This document shows, one piece after another, positions 23,619 through 25,688 of a DNA stretch of 25,688 nucleotides; positions within the stretch are counted from its first letter, which is position 1; each line of letters opens with the position of its first letter. The notes under the pieces are model-generated. The model made no database searches and had not been told where the DNA came from. It saw nothing but the letters and a program-made list of their open reading frames with translations. The stretch lies in NCBI GenBank assembly GCA_029864805.1, contig JAOTSS010000024.1, positions 1 to 25,688 of the forward strand, given 5' to 3'. A program made the translations under genes and the position numbers. The stretch is from Candidatus Nitrosopumilus sp. (GTDB lineage: Archaea > Thermoproteota > Nitrososphaeria > Nitrososphaerales > Nitrosopumilaceae).

Positions 23619-24008
23619 ATGAAACATATCGTTGAAATTAAAATTCCAAACTCATCCACTATACTTTTAGAATTAGATGATGAGAATTCACCAAAAACTG
23701 TCAATGAATTTATTAAAAAATTACCGTTTACCGTTGACCTTAATGTGTGGGGTGATGAAATCTATACTTCAAAATCACCCATATCTCAATCAGAAGAAAA
23801 TGCAAAGTCTCCTGTTCAACTCAATGATGTTGCATTTTGGCCAACTGGAAAAGCTATATGCTTGTTTTACGGCCCAACACCAATTGGCAAACCTGGGGAA
23901 ATTACTCCTGCTTCACCTGTAAATGTTATTGGAAAAATTGTTTCACCAGATAAATCCATTTTAAATGATGTTGACAGCAAACGTGCAACATTTTCCTTGA
24001 AATCTTAA
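23619..24008 (+). CDS. Cyclophilin-like fold protein
   Basis: The 129-residue protein matches the small prokaryotic cyclophilin-like family (TM1367 type). It opens with a strand plus LELDDENSPKTVNEFIKKLP, continues VWGDEIY, and has DVAFWPTGKAICLFYGPTP followed by a VNVIGKI strand. The fold is a cyclophilin-like barrel that lacks the classical peptidyl-prolyl isomerase residues in relatives, so enzymatic activity should not be assumed. Ligand unknown. Its stop is 1 bp from the convergent JAMM gene. Confidence 0.75.
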   Translation: MKHIVEIKIPNSSTILLELDDENSPKTVNEFIKKLPFTVDLNVWGDEIYTSKSPISQSEENAKSPVQLNDVAFWPTGKAICLFYGPTPIGKPGEITPASPVNVIGKIVSPDKSILNDVDSKRATFSLKS

Positions 24009-24009
24009 A

Positions 24010-24402
24010 TTAATTCTCTTCAATTGGAATTTCTATAATGTCTGATTCAAGTATGAATGCTCTGAAATTCTTATTAACTCCGGAATAAATTATCCATGCT
24101 ACTGGATTGCTATGCATAAATTTTTTGTCAGTGTTTGATGGAAATGCATCAGAATTCGGATGAGAGTGAAAAATCCCTACTACCTCAAGATCTTTTTCTT
24201 CTGCAAACTTGTAACCTTCAATTAATTGATCATTTGAAATTGTAAAATTTATTGGTGATTCTTCAATATTTTCTGTTAAAAATAAATCTGATACTTGACC
24301 CTTTTCTCCAAATAATATGGCACATGATTCGTTGGGTTTTTGATTTTCTGAATACTCTGATAGAATTTTTTTATCTGATTGTGATATTTTGATCTTCTGC
24401 AA
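24010..24402 (-). CDS. JAMM/MPN+ zinc metalloprotease
   Basis: The 130-residue protein has the complete JAMM catalytic motif: Glu25 (NESCAILFG) and HSHPNSDAFPSNTD (His79, His81, Ser89, Asp92), with the exact H-x-H-x7-S-x2-D spacing. The single-domain archaeal enzymes of this type remove ubiquitin-like modifiers or process sulfur-carrier proteins, as known for halophile and thermophile desampylases. The TTG start at 24402 lies 2 nt after the cupredoxin stop, so it is in the same transcript. The pairing with a copper protein is not explained. No ubiquitin-like gene is in the window. Confidence 0.85.
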   Translation of the reverse strand: MQKIKISQSDKKILSEYSENQKPNESCAILFGEKGQVSDLFLTENIEESPINFTISNDQLIEGYKFAEEKDLEVVGIFHSHPNSDAFPSNTDKKFMHSNPVAWIIYSGVNKNFRAFILESDIIEIPIEEN

Positions 24403-24404
24403 AT

Positions 24405-25496
24405 CTATTCTACGTTAACTGTTCCTACCATCCATGGATGCAAAATACAATAGTACTCATAATTTCCTGCATCCGTAAATGTAAATTCAAAAGTATCTCC
24501 AGTTGATAGAATGTCTGAATCAAACACTCCATCTGCTCCTGAATCTGGATTCCCTGACGTTGCAGTGTGCATTGTGCTATCTACATTCTCCCAAAGTACT
24601 GTGGTTCCAACCGTAACATCGATTACTTCTGGATCGTAATAAATTTGCCCTTCTTCTGGAATTGCTGCACCTTCTGGGATTATAATTTTTGTTGGTTCTT
24701 TTGCTGCTTCAATCACTAATGTTGCAACCATCCATGGATGTACAATACATAAATATTCATAATCTCCAATTTCTAAATTGCTAGTATCTAATGTAAACAC
24801 TTCACCTGCATTCATTAAACTTGAATCAAATGTTTCTCCAAAATCAACTGCGCTAGTTACAGTATGTGCAACAGAATCTGCATTTGTCCATTCTACTATA
24901 TGTCCTTGTGTGACTACTGCAACATCTGGTTCATAATCTGGATTTCCTTCTGTAGCTGAATCTTCTAAAATTGATATTGTAAAGATTGGCCCTGTTGGTA
25001 TTATTTCCTCAGTGGGTTCTTCAACTCCAACTTGTTGGGGTATCATGTATGTATCAGGACTGACAAATCCAAAAGCTACCCACATTATAATTCCTGTTGC
25101 AGCTGCTATACCCACAATTGAACCCACCGGTTTTACAACTGCTGGATGTTTCATTGCTAGATAAGCAATGATGATTGCTGGGAATGCAATTGCCATTAAA
25201 ATTCCTGCAATTGTAACTGTATAGTTTGATGTGTTCATTGTAAATGCAAACATTCCAAATCCTAAGGCTATTGAAAGAATTACCAAAGTCGTTGCTTTGG
25301 CTCTGTTGCTAGTTGAAATTCCTCCATCAAGAATACCTGCTGATAAGAAAATTAATCCCACAAACATAGTAAGGCCAGTTAAGGCGTGCATTCCATCTAT
25401 GAACGTATGAGCGATACCTGCATAAGACAATGTAAGGCCAGCTAAGCCTATAGCTGTAAGTCCCATTCCAGGCATCATGAGGTCCCAATTACTCAT
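24405..25496 (-). CDS. Membrane protein with five helices and two cupredoxin domains
   Basis: The 363-residue protein has about five transmembrane helices (roughly 8-30, 35-57, 68-87, 93-114, 122-146). It is followed by a linker and two extracellular plastocyanin-like domains. Both have complete type 1 copper ligands: His211, Cys250, His253, Met256, and His310, Cys350, His353, Met356. The HPWM motif and amicyanin-like spacing are shared with the first cupredoxin protein of the window. It probably passes electrons to a membrane complex, and the adjacent divergent ctaB fits an oxidase neighbourhood. ATG 25496 is used. The JAMM gene follows in the same unit. Confidence 0.85.
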   Translation of the reverse strand: MSNWDLMMPGMGLTAIGLAGLTLSYAGIAHTFIDGMHALTGLTMFVGLIFLSAGILDGGISTSNRAKATTLVILSIALGFGMFAFTMNTSNYTVTIAGILMAIAFPAIIIAYLAMKHPAVVKPVGSIVGIAAATGIIMWVAFGFVSPDTYMIPQQVGVEEPTEEIIPTGPIFTISILEDSATEGNPDYEPDVAVVTQGHIVEWTNADSVAHTVTSAVDFGETFDSSLMNAGEVFTLDTSNLEIGDYEYLCIVHPWMVATLVIEAAKEPTKIIIPEGAAIPEEGQIYYDPEVIDVTVGTTVLWENVDSTMHTATSGNPDSGADGVFDSDILSTGDTFEFTFTDAGNYEYYCILHPWMVGTVNVE

Positions 25497-25568
25497 TTAA
25501 GATAGCTGATAGAGCTGAGATACTTATTCCTTTTGAAATATCGTAGATCACGTAGACGAAGAAATTAA

Positions 25569-25649
25569 ATGGCTTTGGGAGAGGATAGAGTCAATTGGGA
25601 TTTAATGAAATACTGGAGATATCAAAACCCAGAATTGTTGTACTTTTAG
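25569..25649 (+). CDS. Possible 26-residue micro-protein overlapping the ctaB start
   Basis: An ORF from ATG 25569 to TAG 25649 reads with many aromatic and charged residues (RVNWDLMKYWRYQNPELLYF) and lies mostly over the ctaB N-terminus in another frame. It shares NWDLM with the beginning of the divergent cupredoxin protein (MSNWDLM). No other evidence of translation is visible and the overlap argues for caution. Confidence 0.25.
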   Translation: MALGEDRVNWDLMKYWRYQNPELLYF

Positions 25650-25688
25650 TAATAACTGCAGTTACATCCATGTATGCTGCAAGTAAAC
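25595..25688 (+). CDS. ctaB: Heme o synthase (protoheme IX farnesyltransferase), 5' end only
   Basis: The last 94 bp encode the start of a CtaB/CyoE protein: MGFNEILEISKPRIVVLLVI, then TAVTSMYAASK. The KPRIVVLLVITA segment is the diagnostic first helix of the family, which farnesylates heme b to heme o for heme-copper oxidases. The proposed start is TTG 25595; an AT-rich box (25562-25570) centred about 29 nt upstream is compatible. The gene continues past the right edge. It is divergent from the double-cupredoxin membrane protein. Confidence 0.75.
   Translation, partial: MGFNEILEISKPRIVVLLVITAVTSMYAASK

Noticed and set aside
1..25688. tRNA, rRNA, CRISPR, insertion sequence or prophage signals
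   Set aside because: I looked for T-loop motifs, regular repeats, transposase-like proteins and terminal repeats by eye and found none; a tRNA or repeat scan would settle this.

Overview
The window (about one third GC, with compact, often overlapping genes) comes from a marine ammonia-oxidising archaeon of the Nitrosopumilus/Nitrosarchaeum type (Thaumarchaeota, Nitrososphaeria). The evidence is archaeal information-processing genes (Rpo7, Spt4, NurA-HerA-Mre11-Rad50), TATA boxes centred about 24-27 nt before start codons as expected for leaderless mRNAs, a PEFG-type C-terminal sorting signal, several multi-domain blue-copper proteins, and the archaeal GTP-dependent dephospho-CoA kinase. No mobile element, CRISPR array, tRNA or rRNA was seen.

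Left part (1-9.3 kb). A truncated thioredoxin-fold gene is followed by a gene-poor stretch. Next is a two-gene unit: a HEAT-repeat protein with the His-Glu motifs of deoxyhypusine hydroxylase, and a membrane-anchored Kazal plus double-cupredoxin protein. Convergent to it is the end-resection operon nurA-herA-mre11-rad50 on the minus strand, with all junctions overlapping by 1-4 bp. A secreted two-repeat protein follows upstream of that operon.

Middle part (9.4-15.9 kb). A PEFG-anchored surface protein is divergent from the secreted protein. A NAD biosynthesis cluster follows (nadX, nadA, a TPR gene, convergent nadC) and covers aspartate to nicotinate mononucleotide. Then come spt4-rpo7 on the minus strand and, divergently, an Mrp/NBP35-type Fe-S carrier ATPase followed by dephospho-CoA kinase. 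A well-formed C/D box guide RNA candidate starts 2 nt after the kinase stop codon.

Right part (16-25.7 kb). This holds a frameshifted zinc-ribbon/coiled-coil gene, a SprT-like metalloprotease, a K+-independent-type membrane pyrophosphatase, two small conserved-looking proteins, and a bicistron of two tiny single-helix membrane proteins with strong Shine-Dalgarno sites below a nested hairpin. A CBS-domain protein is divergent from an HD-domain protein with a possible acetyltransferase C-terminus. They are followed by a cyclophilin-like protein, a JAMM metalloprotease, a five-helix double-cupredoxin membrane protein, and the start of heme o synthase (ctaB) at the right edge. The last two suggest the border of a terminal-oxidase region.

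The most noteworthy items are the half-size deoxyhypusine-hydroxylase-like protein (907-1395), the twin micro-membrane proteins (20306-20512) with their structured leader, the C/D box RNA (15843-15904), and the HD fusion protein (22129-23469). All family assignments were made by reading motifs; no database search was possible.
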